Source: Pseudomonas sp. P5_109
GTDB taxonomy: Bacteria; Pseudomonadota; Gammaproteobacteria; Pseudomonadales; Pseudomonadaceae
NCBI RefSeq assembly: GCF_034009455.1
Contig: NZ_CP125380.1
Coordinates: forward strand, 1,343,001-1,407,000
Length of the DNA stretch: 64,000 nt
Direction of reading: 5' to 3'
In this document: positions 19,990-35,618 of the stretch, piece by piece
Layout of the letters: the number at the start of each line of letters is the position of its first letter
How positions within the stretch are numbered: the first letter of the stretch is position 1
The notes under the pieces: model-generated
Seen by the model: only the letters and a program-made list of their open reading frames with translations
Told to the model about the DNA's origin: nothing
Databases searched by the model: none
Translations under genes and position numbers: made by a program

Positions 19990-21120
19990 ATGGCCAATCT
20001 GCGTATTGCGCTGGTAGCGGGTGAGGCTTCCGGTGACATTCTGGGTGCGGGTCTCATGCGCGCGCTCAAGGCACGTCATCCGGCCGTCGAGTTCATTGGT
20101 GTTGGCGGTCCGCTGATGCAGGCCGAGGGCATGATCCCGTACTTCCCGATGGAGCGTCTGTCGGTGATGGGGCTGGTGGAAGTCCTGGGCCGCCTGCGTG
20201 AGTTGCTGGCACGGCGCAAGAAACTGGTCGCCGACCTGATCGCCGCGAAGCCCGATGTGTTCATCGGTATCGATGCGCCGGACTTCAACCTCAATATCGA
20301 ACTCAAACTGCGCCAGGCCGGGATCAAGACCGTGCATTACGTCAGCCCGTCGGTCTGGGCCTGGCGGCAGAAACGCGTGCTGAAGATTCGCGAAGGCTGC
20401 GACCTGATGCTCACGCTGTTCCCGTTCGAAGCCAAGTTCTATGAAGAGAAAGGCGTGCCGGTGCGGTTCGTCGGCCATACGCTGGCCGATGCCATTCCAC
20501 TGCAAGCCGATCGCGCTGCTGCACGAGCCGAACTCGGTTTACCCGACGGGCCGCTGGTGGCGTTGATGCCTGGCAGCCGTGGCGGTGAAGTTGGCCGGCT
20601 CGGTGCGTTGTTTCTCGATACCGCGCAACGCTTGCGGGCGTTGCGCCCGGGTGTGCGGTTTGTTGTTCCGTGTGCCAACCCGCAACGTCGCGCGCAGCTT
20701 GAAGAGCTGTTGGCCGGTCGCGATCTGCCGCTGACCCTGCTCGACGGCCAGTCCCATCTGGCCTTGGCGGCTTGCGATGCTGTGCTGATCGCCTCCGGCA
20801 CCGCGACGCTTGAAGCGTTGCTGTACAAGCGGCCGATGGTGGTCGCCTACCGCCTGGCGCCACTGACGTTCTGGATACTCAAGCGCATGGTCAAGAGTCC
20901 GTACGTTTCGCTGCCGAACTTGTTGGCCCAGCGTCTGTTGGTGCCCGAGTTGTTGCAGGACGATGCCACGGTCGAAGCGCTGGCCCAGACTTTGTCGCCG
21001 CTGATCGAGGGTGGGGAAGAGCAGACTCGTGGTTTTGACGAAATTCACCGAACCCTGCGTCTGGATGCCTCCAACCAGGCTGCGGACGCAGTGCTGAACC
21101 TGATCGGCCAAGTTAAATGA
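19990..21120 (+). CDS. lpxB: Lipid-A-disaccharide synthase LpxB
   Basis: GT19 glycosyltransferase that joins UDP-2,3-diacylglucosamine and lipid X to form the lipid A disaccharide at the inner membrane. The 376 residues begin with [15 protein letters not shown] and include [14 protein letters not shown], the catalytic-aspartate region [20 protein letters not shown], and [10 protein letters not shown] near the nucleotide site. It overlaps rnhB by four bases. Confidence 0.98.
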   Translation: MANLRIALVAGEASGDILGAGLMRALKARHPAVEFIGVGGPLMQAEGMIPYFPMERLSVMGLVEVLGRLRELLARRKKLVADLIAAKPDVFIGIDAPDFNLNIELKLRQAGIKTVHYVSPSVWAWRQKRVLKIREGCDLMLTLFPFEAKFYEEKGVPVRFVGHTLADAIPLQADRAAARAELGLPDGPLVALMPGSRGGEVGRLGALFLDTAQRLRALRPGVRFVVPCANPQRRAQLEELLAGRDLPLTLLDGQSHLALAACDAVLIASGTATLEALLYKRPMVVAYRLAPLTFWILKRMVKSPYVSLPNLLAQRLLVPELLQDDATVEALAQTLSPLIEGGEEQTRGFDEIHRTLRLDASNQAADAVLNLIGQVK

Positions 21121-21758
21121 GTAAAACAAGCATGCAGATGGGGCTGGATTTCACTTTGGTGGCTGAAGTCGAGGAGTTGGTTGCCGGCGTCGATGAAGTC
21201 GGTCGCGGCCCGCTCTGTGGCGCGGTGGTGACGGCGGCGGTGATTCTTGACCCGAACCGCCCGATCCTCGGGCTGAACGACTCGAAGAAACTCACCGAGG
21301 CCCGTCGCGAGAAGCTCTACGACGAAATCTGCGAAAAAGCCCTGAGCTGGTGCATCGCTCGCGCCGAAGTCGAAGAAATCGATGAACTGAATATCCTCCA
21401 CGCCACCATGTTGGCCATGCAGCGTGCGGTCGCGGGGCTGCATGTCCAGCCGAAGCTGGCGATGATCGACGGCAACCGCTGCCCGAAGCTGCCGATGCGC
21501 TCCGAGGCCGTGGTCAAGGGCGATAGCAAGGTCCCCGCCATCGCCGCCGCATCGATTCTGGCCAAGGTCAGCCGTGATCGTGAAATGGCCGCGTTCGAAT
21601 TGATCTACCCGGGTTACGGCATCGGCGGCCATAAAGGTTACCCGACGCCCGTTCATCTGGAAGCACTGGCACGGCTTGGGCCGACCCCGATTCATCGGCG
21701 TTCGTTTGCCCCTGTGCGGCTGGCATATGAGGCTCGCGAAGGATTGATCGAGAGTTAG
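21117..21758 (+). CDS. rnhB: Ribonuclease HII
   Basis: Removes RNA from RNA-DNA hybrids, including single misincorporated ribonucleotides. The 213 residues carry the [10 protein letters not shown] motif, with the first two acidic catalytic residues, and the later conserved aspartate and glutamate blocks ([21 protein letters not shown]). An alternative ATG at 21132 would give the N-terminus MQMGLDF, closer to P. aeruginosa RnhB. The first ATG is kept because it is coupled to lpxB by ATGA. Confidence 0.95.
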   Translation: MSKTSMQMGLDFTLVAEVEELVAGVDEVGRGPLCGAVVTAAVILDPNRPILGLNDSKKLTEARREKLYDEICEKALSWCIARAEVEEIDELNILHATMLAMQRAVAGLHVQPKLAMIDGNRCPKLPMRSEAVVKGDSKVPAIAAASILAKVSRDREMAAFELIYPGYGIGGHKGYPTPVHLEALARLGPTPIHRRSFAPVRLAYEAREGLIES

Positions 21759-21780
21759 TCGCAAGGCTGATGTTTTACTC

Positions 21781-21812
21781 AAGGCCCGGTACAATCCGGG
21801 CCTTGTTGTTTT
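21781..21812 (+). terminator. Intrinsic terminator between rnhB and dnaE
   Basis: Perfect nine-base-pair stem AAGGCCCGG/CCGGGCCTT with a TACAAT loop, followed by GTTGTTTT. It ends the long envelope-biogenesis operon and isolates dnaE. Confidence 0.9.
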
Positions 21813-21834
21813 CACGTTCACAGACAGGATCACT

Positions 21835-24800
21835 ATGCCGGCTTCATTCGTTCACCTACGCCTGCACACTGAATACTCCCTGGTCGACGGTCTGGTGCGG
21901 ATCAAGCCGCTGGTCAAGACCCTGGTCGGCATGAACATGCCTGCCGTAGCGGTCACCGACCAGAACAACATGTGTTCTCTGGTCAAATTCTATAAAAACG
22001 CCATGGGTGCCGGAATCAAGCCGATCTGCGGCGCCGACCTGTGGCTGTCGAACAAGGATCCGGACAACCCGCTGAGCCGGATCAGCCTGCTGGTGATGAA
22101 TGCTGAAGGCTATCGCAACCTTACCGAGCTGATTTCCCGCGGCTTTATCGATGGTCAGCGCAATGGCGCGGTCATCATCGAGCGCGAATGGGTGGCTGAA
22201 GCCAATGCTGGCTTGATCATGCTGTCGGCGGCAAAAGAGGGCGAGATCGGCCAGGCCATGCTCAGCGGCAACCCCGCCGAGGCCGAAACCCTGGCCCGCG
22301 AATGGATGGACGTGTTTCCGGATCGTTTCTACCTGGAAATCCAGCGCACCAGCCGCCCCAACGATGAAGAACAACTGCACGGCGCCGTGGCGCTGGCCGA
22401 GAAGCTCGGTGCACCGCTGGTGGCGACCAACGACGTGCGCTTCATCAAGCAGGAAGACTTCGCCGCCCACGAAACCCGCGTCTGCATCGGCGAAGGCCGT
22501 GCCCTCGACGATCCGCGGCGTTCGAAGAACTACAGCGACCAGCAGTACCTCAAAAGCGCCGATGAAATGGCCGAGCTGTTCAGCGACATTCCCGAAGCGC
22601 TGGAAAACACCGTCGAGATCGCCAAGCGCTGCAACATCGAAGTGAAGCTGGGCACGCACTTCCTGCCCAACTTCCCGATCCCCGATGGCATGACCATCGA
22701 CGAGTACTTCCGCAAGGTCTCGTTCGACGGTCTGGAGGAACGGCTGGCAGTACTGTGGCCCAAAGACACCACCGAAGACTACGAGGCCAAGCGTCAGGTC
22801 TATGTCGACCGGCTGAATTTCGAGCTGGATATCATCATCCAGATGGGCTTCCCCGGTTACTTCCTGATCGTGATGGACTTTATCCAGTGGGCCAAGAACA
22901 ACGGCGTGCCGGTAGGTCCTGGCCGTGGATCGGGTGCCGGGTCGCTGGTGGCCTATGTGCAGAAGATCACCGACCTCGACCCGCTGGAATATGACCTGCT
23001 GTTCGAACGTTTCCTCAACCCGGAACGGGTATCGATGCCCGACTTCGACGTCGACTTCTGCATGGACGGTCGTGACCGGGTGATCGACTACGTGGCCGAG
23101 AAGTATGGCCGTAACGCGGTAAGCCAGATCATCACCTTCGGTTCCATGGCGGCGAAGGCTGTGGTCCGCGACGTGGCGCGGGTGCAGGGCAAGTCCTATG
23201 GCCTGGCGGACCGTCTGTCGAAGATGATTCCGTTCGAAGTCGGCATGACCCTGGAAAAGGCCTACGAACAGGAAGAGATCCTGCGCGACTTCATCAAGGT
23301 CGATGAAGAAGCCGCGGAAATCTGGGAAATGGCGCGCAAGCTCGAAGGCGTTGTGCGTAACGTCGGCAAGCACGCCGGTGGTGTGGTGATCGCGCCGACC
23401 AAGCTGACCGACTTCTCGCCGATCTATTGCGACGAGGCCGGCGACGGCCTGGTAACCCAGTTCGACAAGGATGACGTTGAGGCTGCCGGCCTGGTGAAGT
23501 TCGACTTCCTCGGCCTGCGAACCCTGACGATCATCGACTGGGCGCTGAAAACCATCAACCGCGACCGCGCCAAGGTCAACGAACCGCCGCTGGATATCGC
23601 GTTCATCCCGCTGGACGACAAGCCGACCTATACACTGTTGCAGAAAGCCGAAACCACGGCGGTGTTCCAGCTTGAATCCCGGGGCATGAAGGAGCTGATC
23701 AAAAAGCTCAAGCCCGACTGCCTGGAAGACTTGATCGCACTGGTAGCACTGTTCCGTCCGGGCCCGCTGCAATCGGGCATGGTGGACGACTTCATCAACC
23801 GTAAGCACGGTCGCGCCGAGCTCGCGTACCCGCACTCGGACTACCAGTACGAAGGCCTCAAGCCAGTACTGGCACCGACTTACGGCATCATCCTGTATCA
23901 GGAACAGGTGATGCAGATTGCCCAGGTCATGGCCGGTTACACCCTCGGTGGTGCGGACATGCTGCGTCGAGCCATGGGTAAGAAAAAACCCGAGGAAATG
24001 GCCAAGCAGCGCGGTGGCTTCATTGAAGGTTGCGCGACCAACAATATCGACGCCGACCTCGCCGGTAACATTTTCGACCTGGTGGAAAAATTCGCCGGTT
24101 ACGGCTTCAACAAATCCCACTCTGCCGCCTATGGCCTGGTGTCGTACCAGACCGCGTGGCTGAAGACGCACTACCCGGCGCCGTTCATGGCCGCGGTACT
24201 TTCGGCGGATATGCACAACACCGACAAGGTCGTGACCTTGATCGAAGAAGTGCGGACCATGAAGCTGCGTCTCGACGCGCCCGACGTGAACACGTCCGAA
24301 TTCAAGTTCACGGTGAACGACGAAGGCCGGATCATCTACGGCCTGGGCGCGATCAAGGGCGTGGGCGAGGGGCCGGTCGAGGCCATCACCGAGGCGCGTC
24401 TGGCCGGTCCGTTCAAGGATCTGTTCGATTTCTGCGCACGAGTCGATCTCAAGCGCATCAACAAGCGCACCCTCGACGGTTTGATCCGCAGCGGTGCGCT
24501 GGATCGCCTCGGGCCGTATTTCCACGATGAGCAGAAGGCCTACCAGGCCAACATCGACCGCAATCGCGCGGTGCTGCTGACGGCCATGGAAGAAGCGATC
24601 AAGGCGGCCGAACAGACTGCGCGCACCCAGGACAGCGGTCACTCCGACCTGTTTGGCGGTCTGTTCGTCGAAGCAGACGCCGACGTCTACGCCAACCACC
24701 GCAAGGCCAAGGAACTGACCCTCAAGGAACGCCTGAAAGGGGAGAAAGATACCCTCGGCCTGTACCTGACCGGTCACCCGATCGACGAATACGAAGGTGA

Positions 24801-25356
24801 AATCCGTCGTTTTGCCCGTCAGCGCATCATCGATCTGAAACCGGCGCGCGATACCCAGACTGTCGCCGGGATGATCATCGCCTTGCGGGTGATGAAGAAC
24901 AAAAAGGGCGACAAGATGGGGTTCATCACCCTTGACGACCGCTCTGGACGGATCGAGGCCTCGCTGTTTTCCGAGTCGTTCCATGCTGCGCAGTCGCTGT
25001 TGCAGACCGACGCCATGGTGGTGGTCGAAGGCGAGGTCAGCAATGACGACTTCTCCGGTGGCCTGAAGTTGCGGGTCAAGCGGGTGATGAGCATGGAGGA
25101 TGCGCGCACCAACCTGGCCGAAAGCCTGCGCCTGAAGTTGCATGCCAAGGACCTCAAGGGCGATCAGCTACGCTGGCTGGGTGAGCTGTTGAAGCGTCAC
25201 CGCGGTGCGTGCCCGGTCACCATGGACTACACCAGCCCCGATGCGAAGGCCATGTTGCAGTTCGGCGAAGGCTGGCGAATCGATCCGGCGGATGCGTTGA
25301 TTCAAGCCCTGCGTGACCAGTTCGGGCGAGACAACGTCTTCCTCCAATACCGTTGA
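21835..25356 (+). CDS. dnaE: DNA polymerase III alpha subunit
   Basis: Catalytic subunit of the replicative polymerase, C-family, 1173 residues. The N-terminal PHP domain starts [13 protein letters not shown]. The polymerase palm has [14 protein letters not shown] and the catalytic aspartates in [12 protein letters not shown]. The fingers follow, then a beta-clamp-binding region and an OB-fold domain ([20 protein letters not shown]). Length and motifs are those of DnaE1, the essential form, not the mutagenic DnaE2. Its position before accA is conserved. Confidence 0.99.
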   Translation: MPASFVHLRLHTEYSLVDGLVRIKPLVKTLVGMNMPAVAVTDQNNMCSLVKFYKNAMGAGIKPICGADLWLSNKDPDNPLSRISLLVMNAEGYRNLTELISRGFIDGQRNGAVIIEREWVAEANAGLIMLSAAKEGEIGQAMLSGNPAEAETLAREWMDVFPDRFYLEIQRTSRPNDEEQLHGAVALAEKLGAPLVATNDVRFIKQEDFAAHETRVCIGEGRALDDPRRSKNYSDQQYLKSADEMAELFSDIPEALENTVEIAKRCNIEVKLGTHFLPNFPIPDGMTIDEYFRKVSFDGLEERLAVLWPKDTTEDYEAKRQVYVDRLNFELDIIIQMGFPGYFLIVMDFIQWAKNNGVPVGPGRGSGAGSLVAYVQKITDLDPLEYDLLFERFLNPERVSMPDFDVDFCMDGRDRVIDYVAEKYGRNAVSQIITFGSMAAKAVVRDVARVQGKSYGLADRLSKMIPFEVGMTLEKAYEQEEILRDFIKVDEEAAEIWEMARKLEGVVRNVGKHAGGVVIAPTKLTDFSPIYCDEAGDGLVTQFDKDDVEAAGLVKFDFLGLRTLTIIDWALKTINRDRAKVNEPPLDIAFIPLDDKPTYTLLQKAETTAVFQLESRGMKELIKKLKPDCLEDLIALVALFRPGPLQSGMVDDFINRKHGRAELAYPHSDYQYEGLKPVLAPTYGIILYQEQVMQIAQVMAGYTLGGADMLRRAMGKKKPEEMAKQRGGFIEGCATNNIDADLAGNIFDLVEKFAGYGFNKSHSAAYGLVSYQTAWLKTHYPAPFMAAVLSADMHNTDKVVTLIEEVRTMKLRLDAPDVNTSEFKFTVNDEGRIIYGLGAIKGVGEGPVEAITEARLAGPFKDLFDFCARVDLKRINKRTLDGLIRSGALDRLGPYFHDEQKAYQANIDRNRAVLLTAMEEAIKAAEQTARTQDSGHSDLFGGLFVEADADVYANHRKAKELTLKERLKGEKDTLGLYLTGHPIDEYEGEIRRFARQRIIDLKPARDTQTVAGMIIALRVMKNKKGDKMGFITLDDRSGRIEASLFSESFHAAQSLLQTDAMVVVEGEVSNDDFSGGLKLRVKRVMSMEDARTNLAESLRLKLHAKDLKGDQLRWLGELLKRHRGACPVTMDYTSPDAKAMLQFGEGWRIDPADALIQALRDQFGRDNVFLQYR

Positions 25357-25495
25357 GCGGCAGGTGATATCAGAACGCCTGCCCGCAACCTGAATTTTTA
25401 ATCTCGACCTCAACGCGCCTGTCCCTTAAGGTAGGGCGCGAATAGACAACCGGCCGGCCCAAGAACCCTTGGGACTCGACCCAAGACGGACGCCT

Positions 25496-26443
25496 ATGAA
25501 CCCGAATTTTCTAGATTTCGAACAGCCGATCGCCGACCTGCAAGCCAAGATCGAAGAGTTGCGCTTGGTCGGTAATGACAATTCGCTGAATATCGGCGAT
25601 GAGATCTCCCGCCTGCAGGACAAGAGCAAAACGCTGACCGAAGACATCTTCGGCAAGCTGACCAGCTGGCAGATCGCACGTCTGGCGCGTCACCCGAAAC
25701 GTCCTTATACCCTGGACTACATCGAACACATCTTCACCGAGTTCGACGAATTGCACGGTGATCGTCACTTCTCCGACGACGCGGCTATCGTGGGCGGTAT
25801 TGCCCGCCTGGACGACCAGCCGGTGATGATCATCGGTCACCAGAAAGGCCGTGAAGTGCGCGAGAAGGTTCGCCGCAACTTCGGCATGCCGCGTCCGGAA
25901 GGCTACCGCAAGGCTTGCCGCCTGATGGAAATGGCCGAGCGTTTCAAGATGCCGATCCTGACCTTCATCGACACCCCGGGCGCTTATCCTGGCATCGACG
26001 CTGAAGAGCGTAACCAGAGCGAGGCGATTGCCTGGAACCTGCGTGTCATGGCCCGCCTGAAAACCCCAATCATCGCCACCGTGATCGGTGAGGGTGGTTC
26101 CGGTGGTGCACTGGCGATTGGTGTCTGCGACCAGTTGAACATGCTGCAATACTCGACCTACGCGGTGATTTCGCCGGAAGGTTGCGCGTCGATTCTGTGG
26201 AAAACCGCCGAAAAAGCGCCGGATGCCGCTGAAGCGATGGGCATCACCGCCGAGCGCCTCAAAGGCTTGGGCATCGTCGACAAGGTGATTGGCGAGCCAT
26301 TGGGTGGCGCGCACCGTGACCCGGCCGCCGCCGCTGCATCGATCCGCGCCGAGCTGAGCTCGCAACTGGCGATGCTGAAGAAGTTCGATAACGATGCGTT
26401 GTTGAAGCGCCGTTATGATCGACTGATGAGCTACGGTCTCTAA
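25496..26443 (+). CDS. accA: Acetyl-CoA carboxylase carboxyltransferase subunit alpha
   Basis: Moves the carboxyl group from biotin to acetyl-CoA to make malonyl-CoA, together with AccD. The 315 residues begin [22 protein letters not shown] and include the crotonase-fold core [20 protein letters not shown] and [12 protein letters not shown]. The ATG at 25496 matches the family start. A perfect hairpin (CTTGGG-ACTCGA-CCCAAG, 25468-25485) lies just before a weak ribosome-binding site (GACGGA) and could affect initiation. Confidence 0.98.
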   Translation: MNPNFLDFEQPIADLQAKIEELRLVGNDNSLNIGDEISRLQDKSKTLTEDIFGKLTSWQIARLARHPKRPYTLDYIEHIFTEFDELHGDRHFSDDAAIVGGIARLDDQPVMIIGHQKGREVREKVRRNFGMPRPEGYRKACRLMEMAERFKMPILTFIDTPGAYPGIDAEERNQSEAIAWNLRVMARLKTPIIATVIGEGGSGGALAIGVCDQLNMLQYSTYAVISPEGCASILWKTAEKAPDAAEAMGITAERLKGLGIVDKVIGEPLGGAHRDPAAAAASIRAELSSQLAMLKKFDNDALLKRRYDRLMSYGL

Positions 26444-26462
26444 GTCGAACACGCAGTGCCCA

Positions 26463-26552
26463 TGTGGGAGCGGGCTTGCTCGCGAAAGCGGTATGACAGT
26501 CAACTGATGTGTTGAATGTTCGGCCGCCTTCGTGAGCAAGCCCGCTCCCACA
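26463..26552. repeat. REPIN (GTGGGAGCGGGCTTGCTCGCGAA family)
   Basis: Two inverted REP arms, TGTGGGAGCGGGCTTGCTCG at 26463 and the complement ending at 26552, with a 40-bp spacer. It lies between accA and tilS, just before the tilS ribosome-binding site. Confidence 0.85.
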
Positions 26553-26576
26553 TTTGATTTGTGCAAAGGGAAAGAT

Positions 26577-27905
26577 ATGGATCGGCCCGCGATTGATCTG
26601 CCTTCCAGGCTTTTGCTGAATCTGAAACCGTGGCGCAACGCTCCGGCCTGGCGCATTGCCTTCTCCGGCGGCCTCGACTCCACTGTCCTGCTGCACCTGC
26701 TTGCACACCTCGCAAAAACCCAATCCCTGCCGGCGCTGAGCGCCATCCACGTGCATCACGGCCTGCAAGCCGTGGCTGATGCGTGGCCGGAACATTGTCG
26801 TTCTGTATGCGCTGCGCTGGGCGTGCCGCTGCAAGTGGTTCACGTGCAGGTGCAACCGGGTGCGAGCCTTGAACGTGCAGCTCGGGATGCGCGATATCAC
26901 GCCTTCACTGAAACCGTTCAGCCCGGTGAAGTGCTGCTGACGGCCCAGCACCGCGACGATCAGGCGGAAACCCTGCTGTTCCGATTGCTGCGTGGGGCCG
27001 GTGTGCGCGGACTATCGGGTATGCCGCGTCAACGCCCATTGGGTGTGGGGCATTTGCTGCGGCCATTGCTCGACGTCACGCGGGCTGAGCTGGAGGCCTA
27101 TGCCATTGAGCAAGGCTTGAGCTGGATCGAAGATCCTTCGAACGAGGATCGGCAGTACTCGCGCAACTACCTGCGGCATCAGGTGTTTCCTGGGTTGACC
27201 TCGCGCTGGCCGCAAGCGGTGGCGACCATGGCTCGCAGCGCTGCGCACTTGAGTGAGGCGCAGGCATTGCTCGATGATCTGGCGGACATCGATTTGAGCC
27301 TGGCGAGTACGGTCAGTGATTTCGAGTGGCTGGGCTTGCCGTCTCTGGAGCTGGCAGCACTGGAAAAACTCTCGGTCGCACGCCAGCGAAATGCACTCAG
27401 TCGCTGGTTGGAACCACGCACGCGACTGCCGGACAGTGACCACTGGTCGGGTTGGGAGGATTTGCGTGATGCCACCGGTGATGCCCGACCGATCTGGCGC
27501 TTGGCGCAGGGCGAGTTGCATCGGGCCGGCGGGCGTGTCTGGTGGTTGTCCGGTGCCTGGCTGAATTCGTTGCCCGTTGCAGGAACATGGCTGGACCCCG
27601 CTCTGCCGCTGGTGTTGCCAGGCAACGGCGCTCTCACGCTCAGAGGCAAAATCCCCGATGGCCCTGTGCAGATCCGCTATCGTGAAGGCGGTGAGGTAAT
27701 GGATTTGCCGAACCGCGGGCATCGGGACCTGAAACGTTTGCTCAATGAAAGCGGTGTGCCGTCCTTCGTGCGCGGCAGATTGCCGCTGCTCTACAAAGAC
27801 GGCCAATTGCTGGCGGTAGCGAACCTCAAGGGGCTCGATGGTGGTGCGCTCGGCGACTGGCATTTGCATTGGCAGCCACTGAACGAAGATCAAGGTTTGA
27901 GCTGA
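26577..27905 (+). CDS. tilS: tRNA(Ile)-lysidine synthetase TilS
   Basis: Modifies C34 of the CAU-anticodon tRNA(Ile) to lysidine so that it reads AUA and is charged with isoleucine. The 442 residues have the PP-loop SGGLDST near residue 26, the HHGL and RDDQAETLLFRLLRGAG motifs of the N-type ATPase domain, and two C-terminal substrate-binding domains. The ATG at 26577 (MDRPAIDLPSRLLLNL) has AAAGGG upstream. The longer frame begins inside the REPIN and is rejected. Confidence 0.95.
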   Translation: MDRPAIDLPSRLLLNLKPWRNAPAWRIAFSGGLDSTVLLHLLAHLAKTQSLPALSAIHVHHGLQAVADAWPEHCRSVCAALGVPLQVVHVQVQPGASLERAARDARYHAFTETVQPGEVLLTAQHRDDQAETLLFRLLRGAGVRGLSGMPRQRPLGVGHLLRPLLDVTRAELEAYAIEQGLSWIEDPSNEDRQYSRNYLRHQVFPGLTSRWPQAVATMARSAAHLSEAQALLDDLADIDLSLASTVSDFEWLGLPSLELAALEKLSVARQRNALSRWLEPRTRLPDSDHWSGWEDLRDATGDARPIWRLAQGELHRAGGRVWWLSGAWLNSLPVAGTWLDPALPLVLPGNGALTLRGKIPDGPVQIRYREGGEVMDLPNRGHRDLKRLLNESGVPSFVRGRLPLLYKDGQLLAVANLKGLDGGALGDWHLHWQPLNEDQGLS

Positions 27906-27925
27906 AAGGGGCTTTCCGGTAGACT
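27897..27925 (+). promoter_or_regulatory. Putative sigma-70 promoter for pyrG
   Basis: TTGAGC (27897-27902), a 17-bp spacer and TAGACT (27920-27925), overlapping the tilS stop codon. It would give a pyrG leader of about 245 nt. That leader has no convincing gene. Confidence 0.45.
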
Positions 27926-28158
27926 ACGCTCCCTTCTTGATACAACTTCTGTGGATTCGCCTGAATTGCAGGAGTTGCCGATTACCAAGCAGTCTTTGCT
28001 GGGCGATTCCAAAAAATGTGTAGCGAGCAACGAACCGGTGATTCATTTCCCGGTCTGTCCCAACGCGGCGGTTTTTTTGAAAGGTGCACTGTGATTAATG
28101 CAGGTGATCGGGGGCTTCGGCCTTCCTTCGCTTTCCCCGGCGGCTCGGACCGCTTTAA

Positions 28159-30663
<2,505 letters not shown>

Positions 30664-30676
30664 CATCAGAATCCGG

Positions 30677-30743
30677 TTGTAGGAGCCGGCTTGCTGGCGA
30701 TAGCGTCCTCACGGGCGCCATCGCCAGCAAGCCGGCTCGTACA
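30677..30743. repeat. REP pair (TGTAGGAGCCGGCTTGCTGGCGAT family)
   Basis: Inverted arms TTGTAGGAGCCGGCTTGCTG and CAGCAAGCCGGCTCGTACAG with a short spacer, between kdsA and eno. The right arm has one change (CTCGTACA for CTCCTACA). Confidence 0.85.
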
Positions 30744-30750
30744 GATGTGA

Positions 30751-32097
<1,347 letters not shown>

Positions 32098-32132
32098 GCG
32101 ATTGCTGGTAAAAAGTCAGCGGATTGTGTCGG

Positions 32133-32156
32133 AAAAATCGCTACAGCGACGTTTTT
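32133..32156 (+). terminator. Terminator-like hairpin after eno
   Basis: AAAAATCGCT with AGCGA-C-GTTTTT, a short stem with A- and T-runs about 35 bp after the enolase stop. Confidence 0.6.
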
Positions 32157-32178
32157 GCCACTAATCTGATGCCTTATA

Positions 32179-32210
32179 AGCACAAGCCTGGTTCTTCCAG
32201 GCTTCGTGCT
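32179..32210 (+). promoter_or_regulatory. Stable hairpin upstream of ftsB
   Basis: AGCAC-AAGCCTGG-TTCTT-CCAGGCTT-C-GTGCT forms a 13-base-pair stem with one bulged C and a five-base loop. No T-run follows, so it is more likely a leader structure than a terminator. Function unknown. Confidence 0.45.
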
Positions 32211-32266
32211 ATCAGAAGCTTCACGTTTGGCATGGCTGTCTTTTTTCACTGGATACCTGATATTCG

Positions 32267-32545
32267 ATGCGCAGTCCCAATTGGTTGTTCCTCATCCTGC
32301 TTTTGTTGCTGGCTGGCCTGCAGTACCGCCTGTGGGTGGGAAATGGCAGCCTGGCGCAAGTGGCCGAGTTGAATCAGCAGATTGCGGACCAGCAAGCTGA
32401 GAACCAGGTGTTGCTTGAGCGCAATCGGGTGATGGACGCCGAAGTCAGTGAGTTGAAAAAAGGCATGGAGACCGTTGAAGAGCGGGCTCGCCATGAGTTG
32501 GGCATGGTCAAGGACGGTGAAACCCTTTACCAGTTGGCCCAATGA
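32267..32545 (+). CDS. ftsB: Cell division protein FtsB
   Basis: Small divisome protein that links FtsL and FtsQ and helps signal for septal peptidoglycan synthesis. The 92 residues have a short cytoplasmic N-terminus, one membrane helix (LFLILLLLLAGLQYRLWVG), and a periplasmic coiled coil (LAQVAELNQQIADQQAENQVLLERN). Its place between eno and ispD is the conserved one. It overlaps ispD by four bases (ATGA). Confidence 0.93.
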   Translation: MRSPNWLFLILLLLLAGLQYRLWVGNGSLAQVAELNQQIADQQAENQVLLERNRVMDAEVSELKKGMETVEERARHELGMVKDGETLYQLAQ

Positions 32546-33249
32546 TTAATTCGTTACCGGCCTTCTGGGCCGTGATTCCTGCCGCGGGCGTCGGTGCCCG
32601 TATGGCTGCGGACCGTCCCAAGCAATACTTGCAACTGGGCGGGCGCACTATTCTCGAACACAGCCTCGGCTGTTTCCTCGATCATCCAGGCCTGAAAGGT
32701 TTGGTAGTCAGTGTTGCTGTTGACGATCCTTATTGGCCGAACCTGGCGTGTGCCAGTGACCCGCGTATTGCCCGGGTCGAGGGCGGTTCCGAGCGTTCCG
32801 GGTCGGTGCTCAACGCCTTGCTGCATTTGCATGCGCAGGGCGCCGATGATGAGGATTGGGTACTGGTTCACGATGCCGCACGGCCGAATCTGGCCCGTGA
32901 TGATCTCGATAAATTGTTGGGCGAACTGGCGGATGATCCGGTCGGTGGTTTGTTGGCGGTTCCGGCGCGGGATACGCTCAAGCGGGTCGACAAGCACGGT
33001 CGTGTGGTCGAAACCGTGGATCGCAGCGTGATCTGGCAGGCTTATACGCCGCAGATGTTTCGCCTCGGGGCGTTGCATCGGGCTTTGGCGGACAGTCTGG
33101 TGGCGGATGCGGTGGTCACCGATGAAGCCTCGGCCATGGAGTGGGCCGGTTCCGCACCGCGGCTGATCGAAGGGCGATCCGACAACCTCAAGGTGACGCG
33201 TCCTGAGGATTTGGAGTGGTTGCGTCAGCGTTGGGCCAATCGTCGCTGA
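32542..33249 (+). CDS. ispD: 2-C-methyl-D-erythritol 4-phosphate cytidylyltransferase
   Basis: Third MEP-pathway step, making CDP-methylerythritol. The 235 residues begin with the nucleotidyltransferase motif IPAAGVGARMAADRPKQYLQLGG and contain VLVHDAARPN. It is coupled to ftsB by ATGA. The ispF gene of the same pathway is separate in this window, 3.3 kb downstream beyond the formaldehyde genes, whereas in E. coli ispD and ispF are adjacent. Confidence 0.97.
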   Translation: MINSLPAFWAVIPAAGVGARMAADRPKQYLQLGGRTILEHSLGCFLDHPGLKGLVVSVAVDDPYWPNLACASDPRIARVEGGSERSGSVLNALLHLHAQGADDEDWVLVHDAARPNLARDDLDKLLGELADDPVGGLLAVPARDTLKRVDKHGRVVETVDRSVIWQAYTPQMFRLGALHRALADSLVADAVVTDEASAMEWAGSAPRLIEGRSDNLKVTRPEDLEWLRQRWANRR

Positions 33250-33271
33250 TTGCTGTGGCGTCTGTCGTATA

Positions 33272-33372
33272 GCTTTCGCGAGCAAGCCCGCTCCCACATT
33301 TGATCGGTGTTGGCGCAATGTTTGTGGGCAACACTGTACCCCCTGTGGGAGCGGGCTTGCTCGCGAAAGCGG
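33272..33372. repeat. REPIN (GTGGGAGCGGGCTTGC family, arms reversed)
   Basis: Arms CTTTCGCGAGCAAGCCCGCT at 33272 and the complement ending CTTGCTCGCGAAAG at 33372. Relative to the other copies of this family the arms point the opposite way. It lies between the convergent ispD and gfnR-like genes. Confidence 0.85.
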
Positions 33373-33413
33373 TGTCTAATTCAACCAATCCTGCACTGAA
33401 TCACACTCGGGTT

Positions 33414-34310
33414 CTAACCCCGATACTCTGGCCTTTCCGCCAACCCCTCCTTCAAATAATCCACCAGCTTTCTCACCTTCGGCGACAAATGCCGTTGCTG
33501 TGGATACAACGCCCAAACCGCGGTGTTCGGCGGCTGATGCGCCTCCAGCAACGAAATCAACGCACCGCTTTTCAAGTGCTCCAGCACGTAATAATCCGGC
33601 AACTGACACAACCCCACGCCCTGTAGCGCGGCATCCAGTACCGCTTGCCCACTGTTGCAACGCCAGTTTCCCTGCACCCGTTGCGAAAATTCCCGCCCGT
33701 TCTGCTCCAGTTGCCATAAGTCCGAGCTGCCAATGAGGCAGTTGTGGCGGCTGAGCTCCGACAGGCTGTGCGGCCGGCCATAGTGTTCAAGGTAAGAAGG
33801 GGATGCGCAGAGAAACATGCGCCGTGGCGCGAGGCGGGCGGCGACCAGCCGTGAATCCTGCAGGCGTCCGAGGCGGATCGCCAGATCAAGGCCGTCATGG
33901 ACCAGGTCGAGTTGGCGGTTGGTCAATTCAATGTCGACTCGCAGTTGCGGATACAGCCCCATGAAACGCGTCACCAGCGGCACGATGAAGCGTTCACCGT
34001 AAGCCACGGCACACGTCATGCGCAGCATGCCTTTGGGTTCGCTGGTCAAGTCACCCACTGCTCGCAGCGCTTCTTCGCGACCGTCCTGCAAGCGTTGGCA
34101 ATGTTGCAGGAAGGTTTGCCCAGCCTCGGTCAGCGTGACACGGCGGGTACTGCGGTAGAGCAAGCGGGTTTGCAGGCGCTCTTCGAGGCGTACGATTTGT
34201 CGACTGATATGGGAGGAAGAAACCCCCAGGCGTTCCGCAGCCGCGGTGAACTGGCTGCACTCGGCAACGGCGACAAACTCGTCGATCCCTTCCCAGCGAT
34301 ATTCGGACAT
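33414..34310 (-). CDS. gfnR: LysR-family regulator, GfnR-like, divergent from frmA
   Basis: 298-residue LysR-type transcription factor. It has an N-terminal winged helix (FVAVAECSQFTAAAERLGVSSSHISRQIVRLEERL) and a periplasmic-binding-protein-like effector domain from about residue 90. It is divergent from the glutathione-dependent formaldehyde dehydrogenase gene with 107 bp between. The same place in PAO1 is taken by a LysR gene (PA3630) that I recall as gfnR, an activator of glutathione-dependent formaldehyde neutralisation. The effector and direct control of frmA are inferred from position. The long leftward reading from 35668 is a shadow of frmA. Confidence 0.8.
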   Translation of the reverse strand: MSEYRWEGIDEFVAVAECSQFTAAAERLGVSSSHISRQIVRLEERLQTRLLYRSTRRVTLTEAGQTFLQHCQRLQDGREEALRAVGDLTSEPKGMLRMTCAVAYGERFIVPLVTRFMGLYPQLRVDIELTNRQLDLVHDGLDLAIRLGRLQDSRLVAARLAPRRMFLCASPSYLEHYGRPHSLSELSRHNCLIGSSDLWQLEQNGREFSQRVQGNWRCNSGQAVLDAALQGVGLCQLPDYYVLEHLKSGALISLLEAHQPPNTAVWALYPQQRHLSPKVRKLVDYLKEGLAERPEYRG

Positions 34311-34329
34311 GAATGATTATCCCTGTACG

Positions 34330-35530
<1,201 letters not shown>

Positions 35531-35618
35531 GAAGCAGCTGCAAGCTACAAGCTTCAAGCGGCAAGCAGATCGTATCGGCCTGGCGCTTGAGGGTTTGGTT
35601 TTCAGTGAGGAGTTTGCA

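Noticed and set aside
21856..25143. 1095-codon open frame antisense to dnaE
   Set aside because: High GC with strong third-position bias keeps the opposite frame open. The peptide is rich in H, Q, V and R and matches no family I know, while dnaE is certain.
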